Part shown: positions 8,866-19,311 of the stretch, one piece after another
How the letters are laid out: each line of letters starts with the position of its first letter
Position numbering within the stretch: position 1 is the stretch's first letter
DNA from: Kaistia defluvii
GTDB taxonomy: Bacteria > Pseudomonadota > Alphaproteobacteria > Rhizobiales > Kaistiaceae
Length of the DNA stretch: 64,000 nucleotides
Reading direction: 5' to 3'
Assembly (NCBI RefSeq): GCF_040548815.1
Contig: NZ_JBEPSM010000001.1
Location: forward strand, 1,612,001-1,676,000
Program-made: the position numbers and the translations under genes
The notes under the pieces: model-generated
What the model was told of the DNA's origin: nothing
The model's database searches: none
What the model saw: the letters and a program-made list of their open reading frames with translations, nothing else

Positions 8866-9528
8866 TTAGCCGAGCAGCCGCAGCACGGCCGGCGCGAGAT
8901 CGGCAACCTCAGGCACGATCACGTCCGGCGGGAAAAGGTCGAACTCTTCCCCCGTGCCGTAGCCCCAGCCGACTGCCGCAACCTTGATCCCGTTCGACCG
9001 CGCCCCCTCGATATCGTAGCGCCGATCCCCGATCATGACACAGCGCTCCGGATCGATCGCCTCAACCGAAAGGATGTGGCCAATCAACTCGCTCTTGTCG
9101 CTGTGGCGGCCATCGAATTCGGAACCATGCACGACGGCAAAGAATCGGGTCAGGTCGAAATGGTCCAGGATCCGCTCGCAGAACACGCGCGGCTTGGAAC
9201 TGGCGAGGAACATCTGCACGCCCGAGTCCCGCAGGTCAGCAAGCGCCTCCGGAATGCCGTCGAACACGGTGTTCTCGTAGAGCCCGATCGTGCCGAACCG
9301 CTCGCGATAGTGGCCGAGCGCCACCTTCGCCAGAATCGCATCGCCGTCCAGCATGGCGGCGAAGCTGCCTTCCAGCGGCGGGCCGATCGCGGCGCGCAAC
9401 GCCAACTCGTCGGCGGCCGGGCGATCGAGCTTCTCCAGCGCGTAGAGGATGGAGGCGCTGATGCCGGGATAGGGATCCGTCAGCGTCCCGTCGAGATCGA
9501 CGAGCGCGGTAAGCTTGGCAGCGGTCAT
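8866..9528 (-). CDS. HAD-family phosphatase, phosphoglycolate phosphatase-like
   Basis: A 220-residue HAD-IA hydrolase. Motif I is DLDGTLTD (nucleophile Asp11, acid Asp13), motif II is FLASSKP, the motif III lysine is in SDKSELIGH, and motif IV is MIGDRRYDIEGA. A helical cap (about 20-80) is of the Gph/PGMB class, so small phosphorylated metabolites such as 2-phosphoglycolate are likely substrates. The frame is open to 9681, but the ATG at 9528 puts motif I at the N-terminus as usual. It lies upstream of the acylphosphatase gene. Confidence 0.88.
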   Translation of the reverse strand: MTAAKLTALVDLDGTLTDPYPGISASILYALEKLDRPAADELALRAAIGPPLEGSFAAMLDGDAILAKVALGHYRERFGTIGLYENTVFDGIPEALADLRDSGVQMFLASSKPRVFCERILDHFDLTRFFAVVHGSEFDGRHSDKSELIGHILSVEAIDPERCVMIGDRRYDIEGARSNGIKVAAVGWGYGTGEEFDLFPPDVIVPEVADLAPAVLRLLG

Positions 9529-9786
9529 GGGCGATGCGTTCCGTGAAGGCGCGGGAAATGCCGCCGGATTGCGCGCTTCCCGCCCGGTCGTCAAGCCTGC
9601 CCCTCGCCCCTTCATCAAATCGTCACCCAGTTGCGCGACGAGAGCAACCGAGGCTCTCTCGCCAATCGTCCGCGTCGCCAAGCCCGCGACGTTCTGTTAC
9701 CCTGCCCTGGTCCGACCTCTCTGGGTCAAAGGAGCCGATACCGCCTTGTCGCGACCCTCAGCCCCTCTTCCCGTGCAGGCGACGCC

Positions 9787-10929
9787 ATGAGCATCGCCAT
9801 CCTCCTGGCCCAGATCTTCTGCCTGCTCGCCGCCCTCATCCATTTCGGCAGCATCGCGCTGGTGACCTTGCGCGGCCGCGCCGGTCGTCTCGACACGGCG
9901 AATCCCCACGGACAGCCGCCCGTCAGCATCCTGCGACCGGTCTGCGGCATCGAGCACGCGATCGACAGGACGCTCGGCTCCGGCTTCGGGCTCGATTATC
10001 CCGATTACGAACTGATCTTCTGCGTCGCCAGCGCCAGCGATCCGGCAATCCCCGGCATCCGCCGGCTGATGGCGGCGAACCCGGCGGTTCCCGCCCGCCT
10101 GCTGATTGGCGACGACCGCATCAGCATCAACCCGAAGCTCAATAATCTGGTGAAGGGCTGGGACGCGGCGAAGCATGAGTGGATCGTCATGACGGACAGC
10201 AATGTGCTGATGCCGCCGAACTATATCGATCGCATGCTCGATCGCTGGGACGCGACCACCGGGCTGGTCTGCTCGCCGCCGCTCGGCAGCGAACCGGAGG
10301 GCTACGGCGCCGAGTTCGAATGCGCCTATCTCAACACCTACCAGGCCCGCTGGCAGCTCGCGGCCGATGCGCTGGGCCAGGGCTTCGCGCAGGGCAAGTC
10401 GATGTTCCTGCGCCGCGAGAACCTGGATCGGCATGGCGGCATCGCGGCGCTTGCGGCCGATCCGGCCGAAGACGCCGCCGCCACCAAGGCGATCCGCGCC
10501 AACGGTCAGCGTGTCCGCCTCGTGCGCCAGCCCTTCGCCCAGCCGCTCGGCGCCCGCGCGCTGCGCGCCGTCTGGAGCCGCCAGTTGCGCTGGGCCCGGC
10601 TCAGAAGGGTCACCTTCCCAGCCTTCTTCTGCATGGAGTTCCTGACCGGAGGCCTTTTCCCGATCGCGATCGCGACCTGGCTCGCCTTCAACGACGCCAT
10701 TCCGGGCTGGATCGCGCCGCTTTTGGCCGTCGCCTGGTACGGGGCCGAAGCCTTCCTGGCCAAGAACCTCGACTGGCACTATTCGCGCCGTTCACCGCTC
10801 GCCTGGGTGCTGCGCGATCTGTCGCTGCCGGTCCTCTGGATTGCCGCCGTCTGCGGCAACGGCTTCGAATGGCGCGGCAACCAGATGGACGTCAAGAAGG
10901 ACAGCCTGCTCGCCACCGAGGCGGACTAA
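9787..10929 (+). CDS. GT21 ceramide glucosyltransferase homologue
   Basis: A 380-residue membrane glycosyltransferase. A signal-anchor helix (4-28) is followed by a GT-A fold with SILRPVCG, the DSN metal site (137-139), an acidic ED (228-229), and the processive-type RQLRW motif (265-269). Two or three C-terminal hydrophobic segments (about 275-360) follow. This arrangement is that of ceramide glucosyltransferases (GT21), known in some alphaproteobacteria where they glycosylate sphingolipids or related lipids with UDP-sugars. The start is the ATG at 9787, just before the first hydrophobic helix. The lipid acceptor is inference, and no sphingolipid synthesis gene is in the window. Confidence 0.82.
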   Translation: MSIAILLAQIFCLLAALIHFGSIALVTLRGRAGRLDTANPHGQPPVSILRPVCGIEHAIDRTLGSGFGLDYPDYELIFCVASASDPAIPGIRRLMAANPAVPARLLIGDDRISINPKLNNLVKGWDAAKHEWIVMTDSNVLMPPNYIDRMLDRWDATTGLVCSPPLGSEPEGYGAEFECAYLNTYQARWQLAADALGQGFAQGKSMFLRRENLDRHGGIAALAADPAEDAAATKAIRANGQRVRLVRQPFAQPLGARALRAVWSRQLRWARLRRVTFPAFFCMEFLTGGLFPIAIATWLAFNDAIPGWIAPLLAVAWYGAEAFLAKNLDWHYSRRSPLAWVLRDLSLPVLWIAAVCGNGFEWRGNQMDVKKDSLLATEAD

Positions 10930-10942
10930 GCCGCCACAGCCG

Positions 10943-12958
<2,016 letters not shown>

Positions 12959-13125
12959 GCGGGCTCCTCGGCGGAAATGGCCTTCCTGGACATTAGGTTT
13001 CTAGGCTGTCTGGCAAGAAGCGGCAATCATGGCGCCACCGAAACCGAAGCCGCAGGACGCAGCCGGCACAAAGCCGACCATCCCAAGCATTCCAGCCGGT
13101 CATCGCCGGCAAGGCCGACAATCCG

Positions 13126-13155
13126 TTGACAGGCCAAGCGGTTTGGGTGCTGTAA
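13126..13155 (+). promoter_or_regulatory. Putative promoter of the fol operon
   Basis: TTGACA at 13126 and CTGTAA at 13150 are spaced 18 bp apart on the plus strand, about 60 bp before folP. This is a good -35 element with a weak -10. It lies between the divergent pccA and folP genes. Confidence 0.5.
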
Positions 13156-13217
13156 CAGCATCGCGGCCGCGGGGCCGCCGCACGACTCGCCAAACCCCTT
13201 TTCGCCGAGAGCTTCCG

Positions 13218-14057
13218 ATGGCGCCTGCCGCCCGCATCGACATCGATCACCTGGACCGCGGGACCGCGGGTCGCAGCCTGATCATGGGCATCCTCAACGT
13301 GACGCCGGACTCGTTTTCCGACGGCGGCGACCACAATGAGGTGGAGGCGGCTGTCGCCCATGCGAGGCTGCTGCTCTCGGAAGGCGCGGACATCATCGAC
13401 ATTGGCGGCGAATCGACCCGACCCGGCGCGGCCGAGGTCGACGCCGAGACGGAAGCGGCGCGCGTCGTCCCGGTCATTCAGGCGCTGGCCCAACGCACGC
13501 AAGCGCTGATTTCCGTCGATACCTACAAGGCTTCCGTGGCCGAGCAGGCGCTGAAGGCCGGCGCGCAGATCGTCAACGACGTCTGGGGCCTGCAGCGCGA
13601 GCCGGACATCGCCCGCGTCGCTGGCGCGCATGGCGCGGCGGTGATCGCCAGCCACTGGGAGCGCCAGACCTATTCGCCGGCGACCATTCTGGACGCGATG
13701 AAGCGCTTCTTCGAGCGCTCGGTCACCCTGGCGCGTCAGGCCGGCATTCCCGACCACCGCATCGTGCTCGATCCCGGCATCGGCTTCGGCAAGACCATGG
13801 CCGACAACCTGCGGATTCTCGATCGCATCGACGAGATCGTCGCGCTCGGCTTCCCCGTGCTGCTCGGCGTCTCGCGCAAGCGCTTCATCGGCGAGATTAC
13901 CGGCAGGGAGCCCAAGGAACGGCTCGCCGGCACCATCGCCACCAACGTCCTGGCTGCCGCGAAGGGTGTCTCGTCCTTCCGCGTGCACGACGTCGCCGCC
14001 CATCGCGACGCCCTCGCCGTCACGGACGCCATCCTCTCCAGCCGCGAAGCCCCATGA
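13218..14057 (+). CDS. folP: Dihydropteroate synthase FolP
   Basis: A 279-residue TIM-barrel enzyme that joins 6-hydroxymethyl-dihydropterin pyrophosphate to p-aminobenzoate. It is the target of sulfonamides. Signatures are LIMGILNVTPDSFSDGG, DIGGESTRPGA and, near the C-terminus, LGVSRKRFIG. The frame is open from 13029, but that extension lacks homology and the ATG at 13218 follows a GAGAG site. It is the first gene of a three-gene folate operon; its TGA overlaps the folB ATG. Confidence 0.96.
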   Translation: MAPAARIDIDHLDRGTAGRSLIMGILNVTPDSFSDGGDHNEVEAAVAHARLLLSEGADIIDIGGESTRPGAAEVDAETEAARVVPVIQALAQRTQALISVDTYKASVAEQALKAGAQIVNDVWGLQREPDIARVAGAHGAAVIASHWERQTYSPATILDAMKRFFERSVTLARQAGIPDHRIVLDPGIGFGKTMADNLRILDRIDEIVALGFPVLLGVSRKRFIGEITGREPKERLAGTIATNVLAAAKGVSSFRVHDVAAHRDALAVTDAILSSREAP

Positions 14058-14425
14058 CCGACCGCATCTTCATCAACGACCTGCGCTTTTTCGGCTATCA
14101 CGGCGTGCTGCCGGAAGAGGCCGTGCTGGGCCAGCGCCTCCGCGTCGACATCACCGCCGAACTGGATCTTTCGGCGGCGGGACGCGACGACGACCTGGCC
14201 AAGACCGTCCATTACGGTGAGATGGCGATGCTGGTTGATGAGATCGGCAGGACGCAGCGCTACCAGCTGATCGAGGCTTTGGCGGAGGCGATGGCCAACG
14301 CGATCTTCGAAACCTATCCGTCGATCGAGCGCCTGACCGTGCGCATCACCAAGCCGGAGGCGCCCGTGCCGCTTTCGACCGGCATCATCGCGATCGAGAT
14401 CGAGCGGAGCCGCCCCCGTGACTGA
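14054..14425 (+). CDS. folB: Dihydroneopterin aldolase FolB
   Basis: A 123-residue enzyme that cleaves 7,8-dihydroneopterin to 6-hydroxymethyl-dihydropterin and glycolaldehyde. FGYHGVLPEE near the N-terminus holds the conserved Glu of the family, VHYGEMAMLV fits the middle helix, and RITKPEAPVP provides the catalytic lysine. It overlaps folP by 4 bp (ATGA) and folK by 8 bp, so the three proteins are likely made in a coupled fashion. Confidence 0.95.
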   Translation: MTDRIFINDLRFFGYHGVLPEEAVLGQRLRVDITAELDLSAAGRDDDLAKTVHYGEMAMLVDEIGRTQRYQLIEALAEAMANAIFETYPSIERLTVRITKPEAPVPLSTGIIAIEIERSRPRD

Positions 14426-14900
14426 TGCCTATCTCGGCCTCGGCAGCAATCTGGGCGACCGCGAGGCCCTGCTGCGCGCGGCAATCGCCGCGCTGGACGC
14501 CACGCCCGGTGTTCGCGTGACGTCTATTTCCTCGCTCTATGAAACCCCGCCCTGGGGGCCGGTGCCGCAGGGGCCCTACCTCAACGCCTGCGTGGCACTC
14601 GACACGACGCTGTCACCGCGCGAACTGCTGACGCTCTGCCTTGCGATCGAACGCGACCACGGCCGCGAGCGCGCCATCCGCTGGGGACCGCGCACGCTCG
14701 ACATGGACGTCCTGCTCTATGGCGATGAGAGCATCGACGAGGAGGGCCTGATCGTCCCTCACCCGCGCATGACCGAGCGCGCCTTCGTCCTGGTGCCGCT
14801 GGCCGAAATCGCGCCGGATCTCCGGATCGGCGGCCGCGCGATCCGCGCAATACTCGGCGGGGTCGAGACGGACGACATCCGGAAGATCGGCCCGCTCTAG
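14418..14900 (+). CDS. folK: HPPK, 6-hydroxymethyl-7,8-dihydropterin pyrophosphokinase
   Basis: A 160-residue kinase that activates 6-hydroxymethyl-dihydropterin with ATP, making the FolP substrate. LGSNLGDRE is at the N-terminus, ETPPWGPVPQGPYLNA follows, and the catalytic signature GPRTLDMDVLLYG and PHPRMTERAFVL are complete. The start is a GTG at 14418 that overlaps folB by 8 bp. It ends the fol operon and converges on pccB. Confidence 0.96.
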   Translation: MTDAYLGLGSNLGDREALLRAAIAALDATPGVRVTSISSLYETPPWGPVPQGPYLNACVALDTTLSPRELLTLCLAIERDHGRERAIRWGPRTLDMDVLLYGDESIDEEGLIVPHPRMTERAFVLVPLAEIAPDLRIGGRAIRAILGGVETDDIRKIGPL

Positions 14901-14927
14901 AACCGCTGTTCCCGGAAGCACGGCTCC

Positions 14928-16460
14928 CTAGAGCGGGATGTTGTCGTGCTTCTTCCAGGGGTTCTCCAGCGACTTGTTGCGCAGGAGCCGGAGACCGCGG
15001 GCGATGCGGCGGCGGGTGGAGTGCGGCATGATCACTTCGTCGATATAGCCGCGCTCGGCCGCGACGAAGGGCGAGAGGAAGCGGTCCTCATATTCCTTCG
15101 TCCGCGCCGCCAGTCCTTCGGCGTCGCCGTTCTGGGCGCGGAAGATGATCTCGACGGCGCCCTTGGCGCCCATGACGGCAATCTGCGCCGAGGGCCACGC
15201 ATAGTTCAGATCGCCGCGCAGGTGCTTGGACGCCATGACGTCATAGGCGCCGCCATAGGCCTTGCGCGTGATCACCGTGATCTTCGGCACCGTCGCCTCG
15301 CCATAGGCGAACAGAAGCTTGGCGCCGTGCTTGATCAGGCCGCCATATTCCTGCGCCGTCCCCGGCAGGAAGCCTGGCACGTCGACGAAGGTGACGATCG
15401 GAATCGAGAAAGCATCGCAGAAGCGCACGAACCGCGCCGCCTTGCGCGAGGCATCGCTGTCGAGCACGCCGGCCAGCACCATCGGCTGGTTGGCGACGAA
15501 GCCGACCGTGCGGCCCTCGATGCGGCCGAATCCGGTGACGATATTTTTCGCGAACGCCGCCTGGATCTCGAAGAAATCGCCCTCATCGACCGTCTTGAGG
15601 ATCAGTTCCTTGATGTCATAGGGCTTGTTGGCATTGTCGGGGACGAGCGTGTCCAGCGACATCTCGATCCGGTCGGCGGTATCGAAGCTTTCGATCTCCG
15701 GAATCTCCGCCCGGTTGTTGAGCGGCAGCAGATCGATGAGGCGCCGCATCTCCAGCAGCGTCTCGACATCATTGTCATAGGCGCCGTCGGCAATCGACGA
15801 GCGCGTGGTGTGAATGCTCGCGCCGCCGAGTTCCTCTGATGTCACGGTCTCGTTGGTGACGGTTTTCACCACTTCCGGGCCGGTGACGAACATGTAGCTG
15901 GAATCACGGACCATGAAGATGAAGTCGGTCATGGCCGGCGAATAGACGTCGCCGCCGGCGCAGGGCCCCATGATCACGGAGATCTGCGGGATGACGCCCG
16001 AGGCCAGCACGTTGCGCTGGAACACCTCGCCATATCCGCCCAGCGCCGCGACGCCTTCTTGGATACGGGCGCCGCCGGCATCGAACAGGCCGATGATCGG
16101 CGCGCGGTTCTTCAGCGCCATGTCCTGGATCTTCATGATCTTGCCGGCATGCGCTTCCGAGAGCGAGCCGCCGAAGACGGTGAAATCCTTGGCGAAGACG
16201 AAGACGGTGCGGCCGTTGATCGTGCCCCAGCCGGTGACGACGCCGTCGCCGGGGATCTTGGTCTTCTCCATGCCGAAATCGGTGCCCCGATGTTCGACAT
16301 ACATGTCGAATTCCTCGAAGGAACCCTCGTCCAGCAGCACGTCGAGGCGCTCGCGCGCCGTCAGCTTGGCCTTGGCGTGTTGCGCCGCAATGCGCTTCTC
16401 GCCCCCGCCGAGCCGGGCTTCGGCGCGGCGCTTTTCCAGTTCAGCCAGGACGTGCTTCAA
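14928..16460 (-). CDS. pccB: Propionyl-CoA carboxylase beta subunit
   Basis: A 510-residue carboxyltransferase subunit. The N half (about 30-270) and C half (about 280-505) are the paired crotonase-like domains of the acyl-CoA carboxylase beta family. Motifs include [36 protein letters not shown] and a C-terminal [13 protein letters not shown] with [13 protein letters not shown]. It transfers carboxyl from PccA-biotin to propionyl-CoA. The start is the ATG at 16460, 9 bp downstream of the ATP12 gene stop, so the two form a transcription unit. Confidence 0.95.
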   Translation of the reverse strand: MKHVLAELEKRRAEARLGGGEKRIAAQHAKAKLTARERLDVLLDEGSFEEFDMYVEHRGTDFGMEKTKIPGDGVVTGWGTINGRTVFVFAKDFTVFGGSLSEAHAGKIMKIQDMALKNRAPIIGLFDAGGARIQEGVAALGGYGEVFQRNVLASGVIPQISVIMGPCAGGDVYSPAMTDFIFMVRDSSYMFVTGPEVVKTVTNETVTSEELGGASIHTTRSSIADGAYDNDVETLLEMRRLIDLLPLNNRAEIPEIESFDTADRIEMSLDTLVPDNANKPYDIKELILKTVDEGDFFEIQAAFAKNIVTGFGRIEGRTVGFVANQPMVLAGVLDSDASRKAARFVRFCDAFSIPIVTFVDVPGFLPGTAQEYGGLIKHGAKLLFAYGEATVPKITVITRKAYGGAYDVMASKHLRGDLNYAWPSAQIAVMGAKGAVEIIFRAQNGDAEGLAARTKEYEDRFLSPFVAAERGYIDEVIMPHSTRRRIARGLRLLRNKSLENPWKKHDNIPL

Positions 16461-16469
16461 GAGCGTCTC

Positions 16470-17210
16470 CTATCCCCGTGCGGCCACAACCAGCGCCGCT
16501 GCCTGAATTTCGCTCCAGCGCCCGGCGCGGCGGATGCTGGCTTCCTCGTCCTCGCCCCAGAGGCTGATCTGGTAGTCCTCGTCGACATGCGCCGCCGCCC
16601 AGGCTTCCTCGGCCGACAGGTGGCGGTGCAGGACGGCGACCGCGAGGACAGCCGAGCCGGTCAGGGTCGTGATGGTATTGAGCGCGGCGAGGCGGAGGAT
16701 GTCGAGATCGCCCAGCGCGGCATCGACCGCTTCGATCGTTTCGGGAAACTGCTCGACATGCACGATCCCCTGGGCCAGCACGAAGCGGGCATGGAAGCGC
16801 TCCTGCATCCAGCCGAGCAGCGGCGTCCAGGACGCTTCCTGCAAGGCCACCAGCCGGTCCGGTCCCTCCGAGCGATAGCAGAGCATGTCGGCTCCGGCGT
16901 AGCGCAGGATCTCGGCGCGGGTCTCGTCCGGCTCGCGGGAAACACCGTCCAGCGCCGAGTTGACCAGCCGCGTCAGCGGCATCGTCGCCGGGTTGATGAA
17001 CTCTCTCTGCCCGGCCCACTCCGCGGCGATCGCGGCGGCGATCGACTCGTCGGGAACGATGAGCGGCGCCTTGGCGGGGGTGCGCAGCGCGCGGCCGTCG
17101 AGATGGACGGCATAGCCGCCGTCGACGGCCGCGGTCGCGACCTTTTCATAAAAGCGCTTCGGCAACTTGTGGGCGTCGAGTTTCTCGGGAGCTGTCGTCA
17201 TTTCCGTCAT
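16470..17210 (-). CDS. ATP12-family F1-ATPase assembly chaperone
   Basis: A 246-residue homologue of mitochondrial ATP12, a chaperone that binds the F1 alpha subunit during ATP synthase assembly. PKRFYEKV, LDGRALRTPAKAPL and AAEWAGQREFINPATMPLTRLVNSALD mark the N-terminal domain; ALNTITTLTGSAVLAVAV and EEAWAAAHVDEDYQ are in the helical C-terminal domain. This family is largely restricted to alphaproteobacteria and mitochondria, which supports the lineage call. The frame is open far upstream, but the ATG at 17210 gives the family N-terminus. It sits between rluC and pccB on one strand. Confidence 0.92.
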   Translation of the reverse strand: MTEMTTAPEKLDAHKLPKRFYEKVATAAVDGGYAVHLDGRALRTPAKAPLIVPDESIAAAIAAEWAGQREFINPATMPLTRLVNSALDGVSREPDETRAEILRYAGADMLCYRSEGPDRLVALQEASWTPLLGWMQERFHARFVLAQGIVHVEQFPETIEAVDAALGDLDILRLAALNTITTLTGSAVLAVAVLHRHLSAEEAWAAAHVDEDYQISLWGEDEEASIRRAGRWSEIQAAALVVAARG

Positions 17211-17275
17211 CTGATCGTGCCGGCGAGAGCCGGGCCTTCCCCTAATCCCGTCCAGGCGCCGCGGCGCCTCGGCGA

Positions 17276-18280
17276 CTACTCGTCGTCTTCGGTGCCGGAA
17301 TCGCCAAGGTCCTTGTCGAAGCCGAGCAGGTTCCAGCTCTGCACCATGTGCGGCGGCAGAGGCGCGGTGACGTCGAGCGTGCCGCTGCCGGACGGATGCG
17401 GGATGATGATCCGGCGCGCATGCAGGTGCAGCTTGTTCTGGACGCCGCCGGGGAAGTCCCAGTTGATGTCGGCTTCGAAATATTTCGGGTCGCCGATGAT
17501 GGGATGGCCGATATGGGCGGCATGGGCGCGCAGCTGGTGCGTACGGCCGGTGACCGGACGCATGGTCAGCCAGGAGAGGTTCTGCCCGGCATTGTCGACG
17601 ACCGAGAACAGGGTCACGGCGTGGCTGGCATCGTTCTCGCCATGGCGGGCGATCTTCATCTTGTCGCCCGAGGGGCCGCCATCGCGCGCGAGCCAGGTCG
17701 AGATGCGGCCCTGCATCGGGCGGGGCACGCCCTTCACCAGCGCCCAATAGACCTTCTTGGTCGCGCGGGCACGGAAGCTGGCGGCGAGCTTGGAGGCGGC
17801 GAGACGCGTCTTTGCAACCACCAGCACACCCGTCGTCTCGCGATCGAGGCGATGGACGAGGCGCGGCTTCTGGTCCTTGGTGTCGCGCAGCGCTTCCAGC
17901 ATGCCGTCGACATGGGTGGTCAGGCCGGAGCCGCCCTGCACCGCCAGGCCCTGCGGCTTGTTGAAGACGTAGACGTGATCGTCCTCGTAGATGCAGATCG
18001 CCATCAGCGCGTCGGCGGCGCTGCCGCGCGCGCCCAGCGGACGGGCGACATGCGGGCTGCCGCCGGCCGCATCCACGCCGAGCGGCGGAATGCGAACGAC
18101 CTGCCCGGCATTGACGCGGTCGTTGGTCTTGGCGCGGCCGCCATCGACGCGCACCTGGCCCGAACGCAGCAGCTTCTGGAGATGCCCGAACGACAGGCCC
18201 GGAAAGTGTTCTTTGAACCAGCGATCGAGGCGCATGCCGGCCTCGTCGGGCCCTACAGTCTTGGAGACGACGGTCGCCAT
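17276..18280 (-). CDS. rluC: RluC-type 23S rRNA pseudouridine synthase
   Basis: A 334-residue RluA-family enzyme. It has an S4 RNA-binding domain (about 14-75, MRLDRWFKEHFPGLSFGHLQKLLRSGQVRVDG) and a catalytic domain with HRLDRETTG, whose Asp attacks the uridine. VTGRTHQLRAHAAHIGHPIIGD is the conserved C-terminal motif. S4 plus catalytic domain fits RluC or RluD; RluC is the more likely assignment for this alphaproteobacterial context. The ATP12 gene follows after 65 bp. Confidence 0.9.
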   Translation of the reverse strand: MATVVSKTVGPDEAGMRLDRWFKEHFPGLSFGHLQKLLRSGQVRVDGGRAKTNDRVNAGQVVRIPPLGVDAAGGSPHVARPLGARGSAADALMAICIYEDDHVYVFNKPQGLAVQGGSGLTTHVDGMLEALRDTKDQKPRLVHRLDRETTGVLVVAKTRLAASKLAASFRARATKKVYWALVKGVPRPMQGRISTWLARDGGPSGDKMKIARHGENDASHAVTLFSVVDNAGQNLSWLTMRPVTGRTHQLRAHAAHIGHPIIGDPKYFEADINWDFPGGVQNKLHLHARRIIIPHPSGSGTLDVTAPLPPHMVQSWNLLGFDKDLGDSGTEDDE

Positions 18281-18312
18281 GAGAAAAGTCCTTCTATTGA
18301 AGGCGCCTCATA

Positions 18313-18699
18313 TCATCCAGCGAGCGTCCTGACGAGCAAAAGCCCGGCAAAGAGCGCCAGAACGGAAACAATCAGAGAAGCGAGGGCATAAAGGGCGGCG
18401 CTGCCGGTCTCGCCGCGCTCCAGCAGCAGCACGACATCGAGCGAGAATGTGGAGAAGGTGGTGAAGCCGCCGAGCACGCCCGTGGCGAGGAACAGCCGCG
18501 CCTGCGGGGTCCAGTTGACGCCGGCGCGAAACGCGAAATAGCCGGCAAGCAGCCCCATGACGCAGGAGCCGACCACGTTGACGGTCAGCGTCCCCCAGGG
18601 AAATCCGGTGCCGAACCAGCGCGCCATGCCGATATTGACGCCATGCCGGAATACGCCGCCCAGACCCGCGCCGAGGAACACGAGAACAACCGGATACAT
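18313..18699 (-). CDS. crcB: Fluoride exporter CrcB/Fluc
   Basis: A 128-residue four-helix membrane protein that works as a dual-topology dimeric fluoride channel. GAGLGGVFRHGVN is in helix 1, GTLTVNVVGSCVMG contains the conserved Asn of helix 2, and GVLGGFTTFSTFSLD is the phenylalanine/serine-threonine signature of helix 3. The ATG at 18699 has AAGGAG 6 bases upstream. A fluoride riboswitch candidate lies about 100 bp before the start. rluC lies 32 bp downstream on the same strand. Confidence 0.96.
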   Translation of the reverse strand: MYPVVLVFLGAGLGGVFRHGVNIGMARWFGTGFPWGTLTVNVVGSCVMGLLAGYFAFRAGVNWTPQARLFLATGVLGGFTTFSTFSLDVVLLLERGETGSAALYALASLIVSVLALFAGLLLVRTLAG

Positions 18700-18772
18700 G
18701 AAAGCTCCTTGGGGGCCTGCCGCCCGCCGATCGTGGTCCGGCACGAACATCGCTGCGACAGGAAGCCGGACA

Positions 18773-18810
18773 GACTCCTGCCATGCGCTCGAAAGCATCT
18801 GGCAGGGGTC
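18773..18810 (-). promoter_or_regulatory. Candidate expression platform hairpin of the fluoride riboswitch
   Basis: The two arms at 18795-18810 and 18773-18786 pair over about 13 bp around an 8-nt loop, with a bulged G and one mismatch. The first arm includes the ACCCC strand needed to close the aptamer, so aptamer and hairpin exclude each other. There is no T-run after it, so it is not a standard intrinsic terminator. Confidence 0.5.
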
Positions 18811-18866
18811 ATCAGCCATAAGGCGGTTCAGATCCGGAGGATCTCGGGAGACTCCATTCCCGATGG
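18801..18866 (-). promoter_or_regulatory. Fluoride riboswitch (crcB motif) aptamer
   Basis: On the minus strand CGGGAATGGAGTCTCCCG forms the first hairpin with its ATGG loop segment. It is followed about 15 nt later by AACCGCC, a TTAT loop and GGCTGATGACCCCTGCC. These are the conserved blocks of the fluoride-sensing RNA: ATGG, AACCGCC and GCTGATG in the right order. GGAGT of the first loop can pair with ACCCC, with one mismatch, for the closing helix. It precedes crcB, its usual target. A competing hairpin overlaps its 3' strand. Confidence 0.8.
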
Positions 18867-19096
18867 AAGAATTAGGCTCGGATTCGCCGAAATGCAAACC
18901 GAGGCAGCCAGCGGCAAAGCGGTTGCCGCGTGCGGGCTCTACGCGTGCCGGTCGATGCGGGCGGCGGGAACGCCAGCGTGCCGGGGCGAACCGAACGCTG
19001 GCGCCATAACGTCCATCCGGGACAGCGGGGCGTCGCCCATGCCACCCCGAATTCATGGACCGTGCGGCCCGACCAGAGCCGGGCCGGCGCTTGGTT

Positions 19097-19237
19097 CTAG
19101 CCCTTCTTGCCCTTGCCGGGCGCGCCCAGGGTCGCCTTCGTGACCTGGGTCGTGAAGGTGGTGGCAGCCGCCGGAGCTTCCTTCACCTTTTTCGGCTTCT
19201 TGGCTTCGCGATTGCTGCGCATCTGACCCTTGGCCAT
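19097..19237 (-). CDS. Small basic conserved hypothetical protein
   Basis: A 46-residue, lysine-rich protein beginning MAKGQMRSNREAKKPKK and ending GKGKKG. Proteins of this kind (MAKGQMRSN... with KKPK) recur as small hypotheticals in Hyphomicrobiales as I recall; the function is unknown. Charge and size would suit nucleic acid binding, but that is inference. Two in-frame ATGs (19243 and 19237) follow GAGGAGA; the second has the better spacing. It is isolated between the desaturase gene (74 bp upstream) and the crcB leader. Confidence 0.7.
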   Translation of the reverse strand: MAKGQMRSNREAKKPKKVKEAPAAATTFTTQVTKATLGAPGKGKKG

Positions 19238-19311
19238 CGACATTCTCCTCAAAAGGTCACGCCAGATCCTCGGCGCCCGGCAGTGGCCGTCTTCGTCGGA
19301 GAACCCGCCGA

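Noticed and set aside
18867..19096. Further gene between the riboswitch and the small basic protein
   Set aside because: No frame with ribosome site or family resemblance; probably the crcB promoter region.
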